DNA of 64,000 bases from Acidobacteria bacterium UBA2990 (GTDB taxonomy: Bacteria > Acidobacteriota > Vicinamibacteria > Vicinamibacterales > UBA8438): positions 172,532-236,531 of the forward strand of contig DEAE01000023.1 in the NCBI GenBank assembly GCA_002347025.1, in the 5' to 3' direction. Shown in pieces: positions 17,742 to 26,680 of this stretch (its first letter is position 1; each line of letters opens with the position of its first letter). Made by a program: the position numbers and the translations under genes. The notes beneath the pieces were generated by a model. It was given only the letters and a program-made list of their open reading frames with translations. It was not told the origin of the DNA and did no database searches.

Positions 17742-18512
17742 ATGACCCATTGGATTAGATTTGAACAGGATGGACAAACTGGATTTGGGGTTCTGACTAA
17801 CCAGACGATTGCAGTCTACACGGGAGATATGTTTGGTGCCTCGACGCCCACCGGAGACACCCTTGACCTCGGAGGTGTGACCCTGTTGCCTCCAACAGTC
17901 GCCAGCAAGATGGTGGCGTTGTGGAACAATTCCCGCGCGATGGCGGCCAAGATGGATCAAGTGGAGCCGTCGGAACCCCTGTATTTCATCAAGGCGAATG
18001 GTTCATACCTTGGTTCAGGAGGGGTGATCCGAAAGCCCCACAATTACGACGGCAAAGTGGTGTTTGAGGGCGAGCTCGGTATCGTAATTGGTAAGCAGTG
18101 TCGGGCCGTTAGTGAGTCTGAGAGCGGTACGTACATTTTTGGCTACACGTGTGTCAATGACGTCACGGCTGTTGGTATCCTCGGGAAAGATCCATCATTC
18201 AAGCAATGGACCCGGGCAAAAAGCTTCGATACTTTTGGTGTTGTCGGCCCGGTCGTAGTCACAGGCCTCGACCCGACGAACTTGGTTGTCCGGACGGTCC
18301 TAAACGGACAGGAACGTCAGAACTATCCAACTAGCGATTTGTTTTTCCAACCGGCAACGATCGTGAGTCTAATCTCCCAGGATATGACTTTGTTTCCAGG
18401 CGATGTTATCTGCTGTGGTACATCAGTAGGTGTTGGATCAATGAAACCAGGTAGCAGCGTCGAAATCATCATAGACAATATCGGAACGCTGCGTAACCAA
18501 TATCAAGACTAG
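17742..18512 (+). CDS. Fumarylacetoacetate hydrolase family protein
   Basis: 256 residues, no signal peptide. The FAH fold is shown by FEGELGIVIGKQCRAV (metal-binding E-x-E), GYTCVNDVTA, KSFDTFGVVGPVV and FPGDVICCGTSVGVG. Members cleave or hydrate beta-diketo and acylpyruvate-type acids, or decarboxylate oxaloacetate, with Mg or Mn. It belongs to the ring-cleavage or keto-acid end of catabolic pathways. The NHL protein gene begins 12 bases after its stop. That is an odd pairing of a cytoplasmic enzyme with an exported propeller, but one that hints at a shared substrate. Confidence 0.9.
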   Translation: MTHWIRFEQDGQTGFGVLTNQTIAVYTGDMFGASTPTGDTLDLGGVTLLPPTVASKMVALWNNSRAMAAKMDQVEPSEPLYFIKANGSYLGSGGVIRKPHNYDGKVVFEGELGIVIGKQCRAVSESESGTYIFGYTCVNDVTAVGILGKDPSFKQWTRAKSFDTFGVVGPVVVTGLDPTNLVVRTVLNGQERQNYPTSDLFFQPATIVSLISQDMTLFPGDVICCGTSVGVGSMKPGSSVEIIIDNIGTLRNQYQD

Positions 18513-18524
18513 GTGGAGTCCAGC

Positions 18525-19751
18525 ATGAAGCCCATTCGGGAAATATCGATTGGTAGAAAGATACTGCGGTTTGCTTGTTTCTTAATGATGGCGGTACTGC
18601 TAGACGGACACCGAGAGAGCCCAGTGAAAGCCATGTCTGCACAGGCAGTCGATGAGGTCCCTCAGTTCGAATACGACCCAAGTTGGCCGGCTCGACCGTT
18701 GCCGAACAATTGGATATTGGGTGAGGTCGGGGGTATTAGTGTGGACGCCCAAGGGCATATTTGGGCTATTCATCGCCCATGGACTGTTACAGGTCGAGAG
18801 CTGGGTGCTGTTGAAGGGGGGGCAGCCTGTTGTCGACCGGCTCCCTCAATTATTGAGTTTGATCAAGCCGGAGATGTAGTGCAGGCGTGGCCTGAATTGC
18901 AGCAGTTTGAGGCGGCCCCAGGAACCCCAGCGGGACAGGGTAATCGAGTGGGCCCAAATGGGGCGATGCTGTGGGAGTCTCAGCCTGGGGTTTATGGAGA
19001 ATGGGGTCGGAGGGAACATACCGTGTATGTCGACCATACCGATCACGTGTGGGTGAGCAATGATGAGTCACAGGTGTTGTATAAATTCACCCGCGCGGGA
19101 AGGCATGTTTTAACCATTGGAGAGCGAGGGGTTACTGGTGGTAGTAATGACCCTGAGCATCTAGGTCGTCCGGCTGGATTGGTGCTAGACCCAGAAACGA
19201 ACGAGCTGTTTGTTGCCGACGGATATACCAACAAACGAGTGATCGTGTTTGACGCAAACACCGGTGAGTATCGGAGGCATTGGGGAGCCTACGGAAACCG
19301 GCCAAGGGATGCTGATTTGGGTCGTTACGATCCGAACGCAACCCCGTCGAGTCAGTTTAGGGGGCCGGTTCATGGGATTGCGCTATCTCACGATGGCTTC
19401 CTGTATGTGACAGATCGTTCGGCTAATAGAGTGCAGGTGTTTCTTCGGGATGGGGCATTCGTGCAGGAAGGTTTTATCGCGACTGGAACCAGAGATTTGG
19501 GTACCGCTTATGGGGTGGCCTTATCGCACGATGTTGAACAGCGTTGGGTTTACATTAATGACGGCTCCAACAACACAATTTGGATTCTCCGACGTGACAC
19601 TCTTGAGACGGTCGGGCAGTTTGGTTCTTATGGTCGGCAAGGGGGACAGTTGCTATCAGCCCATAGTATGGCGGTTGACCAGCTGGGAAACATTTATGTG
19701 GGCGAAACCCGTGGGCGACGAGTACAACGCTTCCGGCTCGTCAATCCTTGA
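18525..19751 (+). CDS. Exported NHL-repeat beta-propeller protein
   Basis: About 408 residues from the ATG at 18525, preceded by AGGTGGAG. The N-terminus is hydrophobic (residues about 15-28) and ends in a likely signal peptidase site near AMSAQA. Repeats of the NHL type follow: VDAQGHIWAIHRP, VDHTDHVWVSND, LDPETNELFVADGYTNKRV, LSHDGFLYVTDRSANRVQVF and VDQLGNIYVGETRGRRVQRF. An early CC pair (GGAACCRPAP) lies where two other NHL proteins in this window have a spaced cysteine pair. It is of the kind seen in peptidyl-hydroxyglycine lyase-like and SMP-30-like proteins, but no catalytic assignment is possible. Confidence 0.8.
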   Translation: MKPIREISIGRKILRFACFLMMAVLLDGHRESPVKAMSAQAVDEVPQFEYDPSWPARPLPNNWILGEVGGISVDAQGHIWAIHRPWTVTGRELGAVEGGAACCRPAPSIIEFDQAGDVVQAWPELQQFEAAPGTPAGQGNRVGPNGAMLWESQPGVYGEWGRREHTVYVDHTDHVWVSNDESQVLYKFTRAGRHVLTIGERGVTGGSNDPEHLGRPAGLVLDPETNELFVADGYTNKRVIVFDANTGEYRRHWGAYGNRPRDADLGRYDPNATPSSQFRGPVHGIALSHDGFLYVTDRSANRVQVFLRDGAFVQEGFIATGTRDLGTAYGVALSHDVEQRWVYINDGSNNTIWILRRDTLETVGQFGSYGRQGGQLLSAHSMAVDQLGNIYVGETRGRRVQRFRLVNP

Positions 19752-19849
19752 TCAACCGTGTGGCGATATCTCGTTCGACCACGAGTGATCATTGAGGCTG
19801 AGGGGTTTTATGAAGCTTGCCCTAGTGCTTTTCGATGATCGGAGTGTTC

Positions 19850-21571
19850 TCAAGGAAGGCCTTGATCGAGAGGCGTATCGAACAGCAATATCTGGGCCTG
19901 TTCGATAAGGTTGCGAAGGCCGATCCGGTTCAGGGCTGACACTGCAACGCCATTGTGCCTTCTGGCCAGGGCCGTGCCAATGCCTGGTGGGAGTCGGTCT
20001 ATCTGATTGAAGACAAGAAGTTCTGGAATGTCTGCCAGACCGATACCCGAAAGAACACGGCGCACTATTTCCATGCGGCGCTCGATGTCCTGTTCGGTTG
20101 CATCAACCACGTGGAGCAACAGGTCCGCGTCTTGGAGCTCTTCCAGGGTCGCGTGAAATGCTGCAACTAGGTCTTCTGGAAGATCCCGAATGAAGCCGAC
20201 GGTATCGGTTATCACTACCTCCCGATCGCGTGGGACCCGGAGGCGCCTGGATGTGGGATCGAGGGTCGCAAAAAGGCGATCAGCTACTAGCACATCTGTG
20301 CGCGTCAGACTGCGCAACAAGGTGCTTTTTCCGGCGTTTGTGTAGCCGACGATAGACAGAGTGGGAACGTTGCGCCTGCGCCTCTGTTTCCGCCTCGATT
20401 CCCGCTGGAGGCGTAATTGTGCCAACTCCCGCTCTAATCGGTTGATACGGTCGCGGACTCTCCGGCGGTCAACTTCGAGCTTGCTTTCCCCGGGACCACG
20501 TCCTCCGATTCCCCCTGCAAGCCTAGAGAGGGATAGGTCGCCCCGCTGCGCCAGTCGGGGTAGTCGGTAACGCAGCTGAGCTAGTTCGACTTGTAACTTC
20601 CCATCGCGAGTAGTGGCGCGCTGGGCGAAGATGTCGAGAATTAACTGGGTTCGGTCGATTACTCGAAGTTCCAAGCGCTCCGCGAGATTTCGTGCCTGGA
20701 CAGGCGTGAGGTTTTGATCGAAGATGACTAGGTCGACATTGCTTTGGAATGCGTCGATGACCAGGTCGCGGAGGCGTCCAGAGCCTATCAGATAGCGTGG
20801 GTCTATGTGGGTTCGACGCTGACTCAATACATCCACGACGTCTACGTCTGCCGATTGGGCTAGTTCCCTGAGCTCCTGCAATTGGGCGTCGGTTTCGGCC
20901 TTGCTGCGCCCTGCGGTTACGGATACGAGAATGGCCCCTTCGCCAGAGGTCACTTTGCTCCCGTGGACGTGTCTAGCAAACAGGTCTTCTCGGTCTTGGA
21001 TCCATTGGCGAAAGTCGAAGTCTATTTGTGAAGGCGGCTTGGAGGGTAGCCGCTCAATGGGGTTCTCTCCTTTTGCTGCCGGTCGAAGTGCTGCTATATG
21101 AGCGACACTTGGTAGTCCGTTATCGTCGGTTGTAAGGGCGACCATAGCGTCCAGTCGTAGAATGGCGAGGTCAGTGAGGTCGTCTCGACTAAGAGGCTCT
21201 ATCCCGACGTGGCTATGTATACAGCGGAATCCACGCAGGCGCCCATGGCCAGCGCGGATGCGTCCCCAGTCAGGCATTTCCAGACTTCTGGCGTCCCCGA
21301 CCATGACGTGAGTGACCATCCCTCGGCGGTCCACCAGTACGCCCAATTGTCGACCGGTTTCATGGGTCCACCCACATATTTCGCGGGCTAGCTCTTGGGT
21401 AACTAATCGTTCAGGAGGCAAACGGCGACGGCTGAGTCGGTCTAAGCGCCTTAGGTAGCTCGTCTTTAGGCCTTGGGTATTACCGAAAATGCCGATGGAA
21501 TCCTCCAGAGAGCGATTGGGCGTCGAAGCCCGTGACCAGCGTGGTAGTTCTAGTGCTGTCAGTGGGGCCAT
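19850..21571 (-). CDS. hflX: GTPase HflX with long N-terminal domain
   Basis: 573 residues. The C-terminal two thirds is standard HflX: the GTP-binding N domain (ILVSVTAGRSKAETDAQL, SQRRTHIDPRYLIGSGRL), LIFDQNLTPVQARNL, the GGIGGRGPGESKLEVDRR glycine-rich motif, a basic coiled helix, then the G domain with GYTNAGKST (about residues 406-414), DTVGFIRDLP and NQID. HflX splits stalled ribosomes under stress. About 220 residues precede this core, more than in the E. coli type. This extension holds RCIHSHVGIEPLSRDDLTD (about 117-135), which resembles the metal-binding JAMM pattern of RadC-like domains. It is monocistronic. Confidence 0.95.
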   Translation of the reverse strand: MAPLTALELPRWSRASTPNRSLEDSIGIFGNTQGLKTSYLRRLDRLSRRRLPPERLVTQELAREICGWTHETGRQLGVLVDRRGMVTHVMVGDARSLEMPDWGRIRAGHGRLRGFRCIHSHVGIEPLSRDDLTDLAILRLDAMVALTTDDNGLPSVAHIAALRPAAKGENPIERLPSKPPSQIDFDFRQWIQDREDLFARHVHGSKVTSGEGAILVSVTAGRSKAETDAQLQELRELAQSADVDVVDVLSQRRTHIDPRYLIGSGRLRDLVIDAFQSNVDLVIFDQNLTPVQARNLAERLELRVIDRTQLILDIFAQRATTRDGKLQVELAQLRYRLPRLAQRGDLSLSRLAGGIGGRGPGESKLEVDRRRVRDRINRLERELAQLRLQRESRRKQRRRRNVPTLSIVGYTNAGKSTLLRSLTRTDVLVADRLFATLDPTSRRLRVPRDREVVITDTVGFIRDLPEDLVAAFHATLEELQDADLLLHVVDATEQDIERRMEIVRRVLSGIGLADIPELLVFNQIDRLPPGIGTALARRHNGVAVSALNRIGLRNLIEQAQILLFDTPLDQGLP

Positions 21572-21746
21572 TATAAGCTTGGCACCCTGTCGAAGATCTT
21601 ATTGGCCTCTTGATGACTCACGTATTTCCTGGACGTCAGACATTCAAGACCGGTTCCGTATGATGGCCTGCCAAGCAGTTCTGGCAAGAACCTAAAAGAC
21701 CCGGCGTGCTATTCTGACGGTGGATTCGATCCAAAAGGGGCGGAAG

Positions 21747-22760
21747 ATGAATAAATCCGACTTTGGCCTGGCGCGGGTGGCGCTGGCGGGATTGGTGCTG
21801 GTTGGCTGGCTTCCGAGTCTGGTACTAGCCCAAGGTGATGGGTATTCCCCACCGCGGAACCTTTATGGGCAACCCGACCTGCAGGGTATATGGGGCAGTA
21901 ACAGTATTACTCCACTTGAGCGGCCCGATGTGTTGGTCGACCAAACTACGCTGATTTCCGAGGAATTAGCCCGCGTAGAGGCCACTGCTGAGGCACTATT
22001 TGCGTTGGATGCCGGAGATGCAGCGTTTGGCGATCAGTTTTTTAATGTAGCAATCTCAGATGCTGACAGTTTTACCTCTAGTGACGGTGGAACTGGCAAT
22101 TACAATCAATTTTGGTTGGTGGAACGGGACTTTAACAACCGGACGTCCTTGATTGTGGATCCAGTAAATGGACGACTGTCAGCTACTACTCTTGCAGCCA
22201 AAGCTGCCCATACATTGGCACGTAGAGGACGGGGGCAACCTGCAGCATGGACAGAGGATCGTGGGCTGAGCGAAAGGTGTATCACGTTCGGTTTACCCAA
22301 CTTGCTCGCCGGCTATAACAGTTACTACCAAATATTTCAGACTCCTGCCTATGTTGTTATTGAACAGGAGCTGATTCACACCACACGGATCATTCCGTTG
22401 GATGGTCGGCCGCATGTTAGCGAAGAGATTCGTCAATGGCATGGCGATTCGCGTGGCCGGTGGGAGGGTGACACGCTAGTGGTAGTAACAAAACAATTTT
22501 CTCCTCAAAGTAATTTTCGCGGCGCTCGAGAGCACCTGGTCTTGGTCGAGCGGTTTACTCGTGTTGCTGATGACGAGATGCATTACGAGTTTACCGTGAG
22601 CGATAGCACGACTTGGGAGCAGACCTGGACGGCTGTAGTGCCGTGGAAAAGAACTACAGATCCAATGTTCGAGTACGCCTGTCATGAAGGAAATATAGGT
22701 ATGGAAGGGATTCTGGCTGGAGCCCGTTCGGAGGAAGTTTCGTCTAGTGAACGTCGCTAG
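21747..22760 (+). CDS. Secreted YACHEGN-family protein, copy 1
   Basis: 337 residues from the ATG at 21747. A signal peptide ends near SLVLAQ. The protein belongs to a family with four copies in this window. Shared order: GQPDLQGIWG near the mature N-terminus, TPLERPD, YNQFWL, RTSLIVDP.NGR, RCITFGLPN, a strand with FQTPAYVVI, IIPLDGRPH, GDSRGRWEGDTLVVVT, LVERFTRVADD, and the end MFEYACHEGNIGM..ILAGAR. I know of no proven function for the family. Conserved Cys and His in ACHEGN and the RC before the middle could form a disulfide or a metal site. It is 63 bases upstream of copy 2 and probably co-transcribed. Confidence 0.8.
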   Translation: MNKSDFGLARVALAGLVLVGWLPSLVLAQGDGYSPPRNLYGQPDLQGIWGSNSITPLERPDVLVDQTTLISEELARVEATAEALFALDAGDAAFGDQFFNVAISDADSFTSSDGGTGNYNQFWLVERDFNNRTSLIVDPVNGRLSATTLAAKAAHTLARRGRGQPAAWTEDRGLSERCITFGLPNLLAGYNSYYQIFQTPAYVVIEQELIHTTRIIPLDGRPHVSEEIRQWHGDSRGRWEGDTLVVVTKQFSPQSNFRGAREHLVLVERFTRVADDEMHYEFTVSDSTTWEQTWTAVVPWKRTTDPMFEYACHEGNIGMEGILAGARSEEVSSSERR

Positions 22761-22823
22761 ACAACCTTCTGAGAATTGGATGAGAGTGGTCAGTCTTTGT
22801 CGATGTTTGATTGTGAGGTGCCT

Positions 22824-23831
22824 GTGAGAAATCGAGTCTTCTGGCGAGTGTTGCCGGTTGTGGTGGCAATGGGCGGATGCTTTGCGGTTAGCCCTCAGGG
22901 TGCAGCCGGACAGCCAAGGGGTGAGACTGGTGGCTGGGAGGCGCCCTTCACGGGATGGGGTGTGCCGGATTTACAAGGCATTTGGACCAATGCCACCCTG
23001 ACACCAATAGAACGACCTGACGGACTGGGTGATAAAGCCGTGCTATCTAACGAAGAGGCAGCGGAGTTTGAGGTCCGCTCGGCCGAGGGTCGGGCTGCAT
23101 CTGATCGGTTCGTCCTCGGTAATGTTGGTGCCTACAACCAATTTTGGATGGATAGTGGGAAAAGTGTTACGGGTGACCGACGTACGTCATTGATCACGGA
23201 TCCGCCGGATGGACGAATTCCGTGGACTCCCGATGGCCGTCGTCGACTCGAGAGCGACATGGCCAGATATGGTGTCGGACCATTTGAAACTTACGAGGAT
23301 GCCGACACCGGAGAACGCTGTCTCACCGATGGGCTGCCGTTGGTGCCACTGCAGGGCTACAACATGAATTACCACATCCTCCAGTCCCCAGGATGGGTTG
23401 TGATCTTGAACGAAATGTTTCACGAATACCGCGCAATACCGGTGGATGGACGAGCACACTTGCGTGAGGGTGTAGCTCAACTATTGGGTGATGCTCGGGG
23501 TTGGTGGGATGGGGACACGTTGGTGGTGGAGACGACGAATTTTTCTGACACTCGTCACTTCCTCTGGCGAGCTACGTGGCGTGGATCTAGACCCTCGCTC
23601 CACCTGATTGAACGATTTACACGGGTCAGTGACGATACGATCGATTATGAGTTTACGATGACAGACCCAACGATGTTTACACGACCCTGGACGGCACGAT
23701 TGCCAATGACTACCGACCAGGGGGCCCGTGGTGTGACCTCTGGTCCGATGTTCGAGTATGCCTGCCACGAAGGTAACTATGGCCTATTGAACATCATGAG
23801 AGGAGCCCGGATCGAAGAACTGGGACGCTAA
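22824..23831 (+). CDS. Secreted YACHEGN-family protein, copy 2
   Basis: 335 residues. The chosen GTG at 22824 has GAGG five bases upstream; an ATG at 22803 is an alternative. The signal peptide ends around GAAGQ. It carries the full family pattern: VPDLQGIWTNATLTPIERPD, AYNQFWMDSG, RTSLITDPPDGRIPW, GPFETYEDADTGERC, NMNYHILQSPGWVVILNEM, IPVDGRAH, GDARGWWDGDTLVVETTNF and MFEYACHEGNYGL. Compared with copy 1 it has the additional ETYED.DTGERC segment shared with copy 3, so copies 2 and 3 look most alike. Function is unknown. Confidence 0.8.
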   Translation: MRNRVFWRVLPVVVAMGGCFAVSPQGAAGQPRGETGGWEAPFTGWGVPDLQGIWTNATLTPIERPDGLGDKAVLSNEEAAEFEVRSAEGRAASDRFVLGNVGAYNQFWMDSGKSVTGDRRTSLITDPPDGRIPWTPDGRRRLESDMARYGVGPFETYEDADTGERCLTDGLPLVPLQGYNMNYHILQSPGWVVILNEMFHEYRAIPVDGRAHLREGVAQLLGDARGWWDGDTLVVETTNFSDTRHFLWRATWRGSRPSLHLIERFTRVSDDTIDYEFTMTDPTMFTRPWTARLPMTTDQGARGVTSGPMFEYACHEGNYGLLNIMRGARIEELGR

Positions 23832-23918
23832 AGGTAAAACGGTTTTAGGGCTGCGATGTGCGGTTTAGCGGGAGATGGTCAGATATCTACCAGCGCCATT
23901 GAATGAGGAAGGGATGTG

Positions 23919-24950
23919 ATGACACAGGGGTCTAGATCTTATATGTACCTGTCGTTTCAGGATGATAATGTCGTTTCGATCTTTTCCGTTGATCCGAGAA
24001 CGGGACAACTGGAGCGGCAGCAGGATGTAGCCCTTGAGGGTGGGCCCGCGCCGATGGCGATTAGTCCTGATCAGCGGGTGCTGCATGTAGGCAAGCGAGG
24101 AAGCCAAGAAATGTCTGGTTATCGGATAGACCCGACAACGGGAGGGCTTGAGCATATCCGGACAATTCCCTTGCAAGGTGAGCCGGTCTACGTCGCAATG
24201 GACCGCACCGGTCGGTTCGTTCTGTCGGCCTACTACTATCAAAGTACCGCTGCGGTCCACCGTGTGGGTCCGGATGGGGTTGCTGTCTTCCCGCCGGTAG
24301 AGTGGAGATATACGTCTCATGGCGCCCACGCTATTCAGACAGACCGGTCGAACCGATTCGCGTTTGTGCCCCATATCGCCAATAGAGGACCGAATGCGAT
24401 CTTCCAATTTCGGTTTGATGAGACCAGCGGACGCCTAACTCCGAATAAGCCGGAACGGTATTCGCCGACTGCTTATCTGGGCCCTCGTGCCCTGGTTTTT
24501 CACCCGAACCTTGACATCGTCTATTTCTCTGATGAGCAGGGTGGCAGCGTCAGTGGGTATTCCGTTGATAGTCGTAACGGGATATTGACGCCGTTCCAAA
24601 CGATTTCTACCCTTCCAGAGAACTACGCCGAACCCAACACTTGTTCACAGATAGCGATGCATCCATCTGGTCGATTCCTGTACGCACCCAATCGCGGTCA
24701 CAATAGTGTGGCCAGTTTTGCTGTCGACCCTGTAAACGGTCGGCTCACAGCGACAGGTAGGGTTGCCACGGAGCCCGTGCCAAGAGCTTTCAATCTAGAC
24801 CCAGCTGGTGGCTTCTTGTATTCCACCGGGTTGGACTCCGGTTTGATCGCTTCTTATCGAATTGATCAGGAGACCGGCGAACTAACTCCTCTCGAGACCT
24901 ACCAAGGGGGCAACAGGCCGATGTGGGTCTTATTCGCAAGTTTTGCCTGA
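23919..24950 (+). CDS. Lactonase-family seven-bladed propeller protein (Pgl-like)
   Basis: 343 residues from the ATG at 23919, with GAGGAAGGG upstream. No signal peptide is seen. The repeats match the YbhE/Pgl lactonase family: VDPRTGQLERQQDV, ISPDQRVLHVG, YRIDPTTGGLEHI, DRTGRFVLSAYY, HAIQTDRSNRFAFVPH, HPSGRFLYAPNRGHNSVASFAVD and NLDPAGGFLYSTG. Characterised members hydrolyse 6-phosphogluconolactone, or cyclic muconolactone in fungi. A lactonase is plausible in a strain rich in quinoprotein sugar dehydrogenases that make lactones, but the substrate is not shown. Confidence 0.87.
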   Translation: MTQGSRSYMYLSFQDDNVVSIFSVDPRTGQLERQQDVALEGGPAPMAISPDQRVLHVGKRGSQEMSGYRIDPTTGGLEHIRTIPLQGEPVYVAMDRTGRFVLSAYYYQSTAAVHRVGPDGVAVFPPVEWRYTSHGAHAIQTDRSNRFAFVPHIANRGPNAIFQFRFDETSGRLTPNKPERYSPTAYLGPRALVFHPNLDIVYFSDEQGGSVSGYSVDSRNGILTPFQTISTLPENYAEPNTCSQIAMHPSGRFLYAPNRGHNSVASFAVDPVNGRLTATGRVATEPVPRAFNLDPAGGFLYSTGLDSGLIASYRIDQETGELTPLETYQGGNRPMWVLFASFA

Positions 24951-25039
24951 ATTCCCTGATTACAAAGATTGGTAGAGGCTGACCGCGTTCAGTTGAAGTG
25001 ACTCGAGCTGGACCTCAGATTCATCTGCGAGACCTAATC

Positions 25040-26680
25040 ATGCACGGTTTGATGATGGAGTATCCGTTAACGATCGACCGGATAATCGACCATGCAAACC
25101 GTCTATTTACGCACAAACAAATTCGAACCAGGCAAGTCGATGGAAGGGTGCACGAGTATACATATGGGGATCTTTATCGTCGTAGCCGTCGTTTGGCGAG
25201 TGCTTTGGTGAAACGAGGGATCAAGACGGGTGATCGGGTGGCGACGTTTGCATGGAATCATTACCAACACTTGGAGATGTACTTCGGAATTCCCGGGGCT
25301 GGAGCTGTTTGCCATACGTTGAATGTGCGGCTGTCACCAAGACAACTGGCTTACATCGCATCTCATGCCGAGGACAGGATCGTGTTTGTGGACGCCACGG
25401 TGCTGCCTCTGTTCGAACCGATAGCCAGGCAGCTCGAATGTGTAGAACAGTTTGTAGTGGTTAATGCCCAGAATGAAGGAGAAACAAGTTTACCCAACGT
25501 GGTGCACTACGAAGACTTCTTGACTGAAGGTGACGAAGAGTGCGAGTGGCGCTCGACTGACGAGCAGATGGCGATGGGGTTGTGTTATACGAGTGGCACT
25601 ACTGGAGACCCCAAGGGGGCACTGTATAGCCATCGATCGATGTACTTGCACACACTAGGTGCGAATCAAGCGATGGCATTGGGGCTGACCGAAAACGATG
25701 TGGTCATGCCGGTCGTGCCGCAGTTTCATGCGATGGCCTGGGGTTTACCGTATGCCTGTCCTTTAGCCGGGGCTGATGTTGTGATGCCAGGGCCAGATCT
25801 ACGACCGAGCATATTGGCTGATTTGATCGAGTCTTATCAGATTACGGTAGCAGCGGGAGTGCCTAGCATTTGGAACGGGCTCTATCATGAGCTCAAGGAG
25901 AATCGTCGAGATCTTTCAAGTCTTCGAGCGCTAGTCGTTGGCGGTTCAGCGATGCCGCGGGCTCTCATAGAGGCTTACGAGCAAGACTTGGGTGTGAACG
26001 TGGTACATGCTTGGGGTATGACGGAACTCTCGCCATTAGGTACAGTTTCCAGGCTTCATCGCCAGCATCTCATGCTGGGCAAGGCCGAGCGGTGGGATGT
26101 GAAGGCACGTCAAGGGGTGCCGTTAGGAGGAGTCGAACTACGAATTGTCGGTGATGCGGGAACTCCGCTGCCCTGGGATGGCAAGACGATGGGAGAACTT
26201 CAGGCCAGGGGGCCATGGGTGATCAAAAGCTATTTCAAGCATGAGCCTACTCCGGAGCATTTTACTTCAGACGGTTGGTTCAGGACAGGTGATGTGGCTA
26301 CGATGACATCGGATGGGTTTCTAACCATTACAGACCGGACGAAAGACTTGGTGAAGAGTGGAGGCGAATGGATTTCGACCGTCGCACTTGAAGGCGAGCT
26401 GATGGCCCACGACCACGTATTGGAGGCCGCCGTGATTGCTGTGCCGGACGAGAAGTGGTCAGAGCGCCCCTTGGCGGTGGTGGTTCCAATCCAAGCTGGC
26501 GAGGTGACGGAGGGAGAGTTGCGAGATTACTTGCTGAAACGGTTTGCGAAGTTTGAAGTGCCAGAGAAATTCATCTTTGTCGAAGAACTCCCAAAGACGA
26601 GTGTGGGGAAGTTTGATAAGAAGTTGCTCCGAGTCCGGTATGCTGAGAAGAAATTGCAATCAGGAGAAATCCACCCGTGA
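25040..26680 (+). CDS. Acyl-CoA synthetase (AMP-forming), medium/long-chain type
   Basis: 546 residues from the ATG at 25040 (start MHGLMMEYPLTI, typical for the branch); a GTG at 24998 is an alternative. The adenylate-forming motifs are complete: YTSGTTGDPKGALYSHRS (P-loop), HAWGMTELSPLG, GWFRTGDVATM, DRTKDLVKSGGEWIS and a C-terminal PKTSVGKFDKK with the catalytic lysine. It activates a carboxylic acid to acyl-AMP and then acyl-CoA in the cytoplasm. Chain length is not determined. It overlaps the following gene by four bases, so both are expressed together. Confidence 0.93.
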   Translation: MHGLMMEYPLTIDRIIDHANRLFTHKQIRTRQVDGRVHEYTYGDLYRRSRRLASALVKRGIKTGDRVATFAWNHYQHLEMYFGIPGAGAVCHTLNVRLSPRQLAYIASHAEDRIVFVDATVLPLFEPIARQLECVEQFVVVNAQNEGETSLPNVVHYEDFLTEGDEECEWRSTDEQMAMGLCYTSGTTGDPKGALYSHRSMYLHTLGANQAMALGLTENDVVMPVVPQFHAMAWGLPYACPLAGADVVMPGPDLRPSILADLIESYQITVAAGVPSIWNGLYHELKENRRDLSSLRALVVGGSAMPRALIEAYEQDLGVNVVHAWGMTELSPLGTVSRLHRQHLMLGKAERWDVKARQGVPLGGVELRIVGDAGTPLPWDGKTMGELQARGPWVIKSYFKHEPTPEHFTSDGWFRTGDVATMTSDGFLTITDRTKDLVKSGGEWISTVALEGELMAHDHVLEAAVIAVPDEKWSERPLAVVVPIQAGEVTEGELRDYLLKRFAKFEVPEKFIFVEELPKTSVGKFDKKLLRVRYAEKKLQSGEIHP

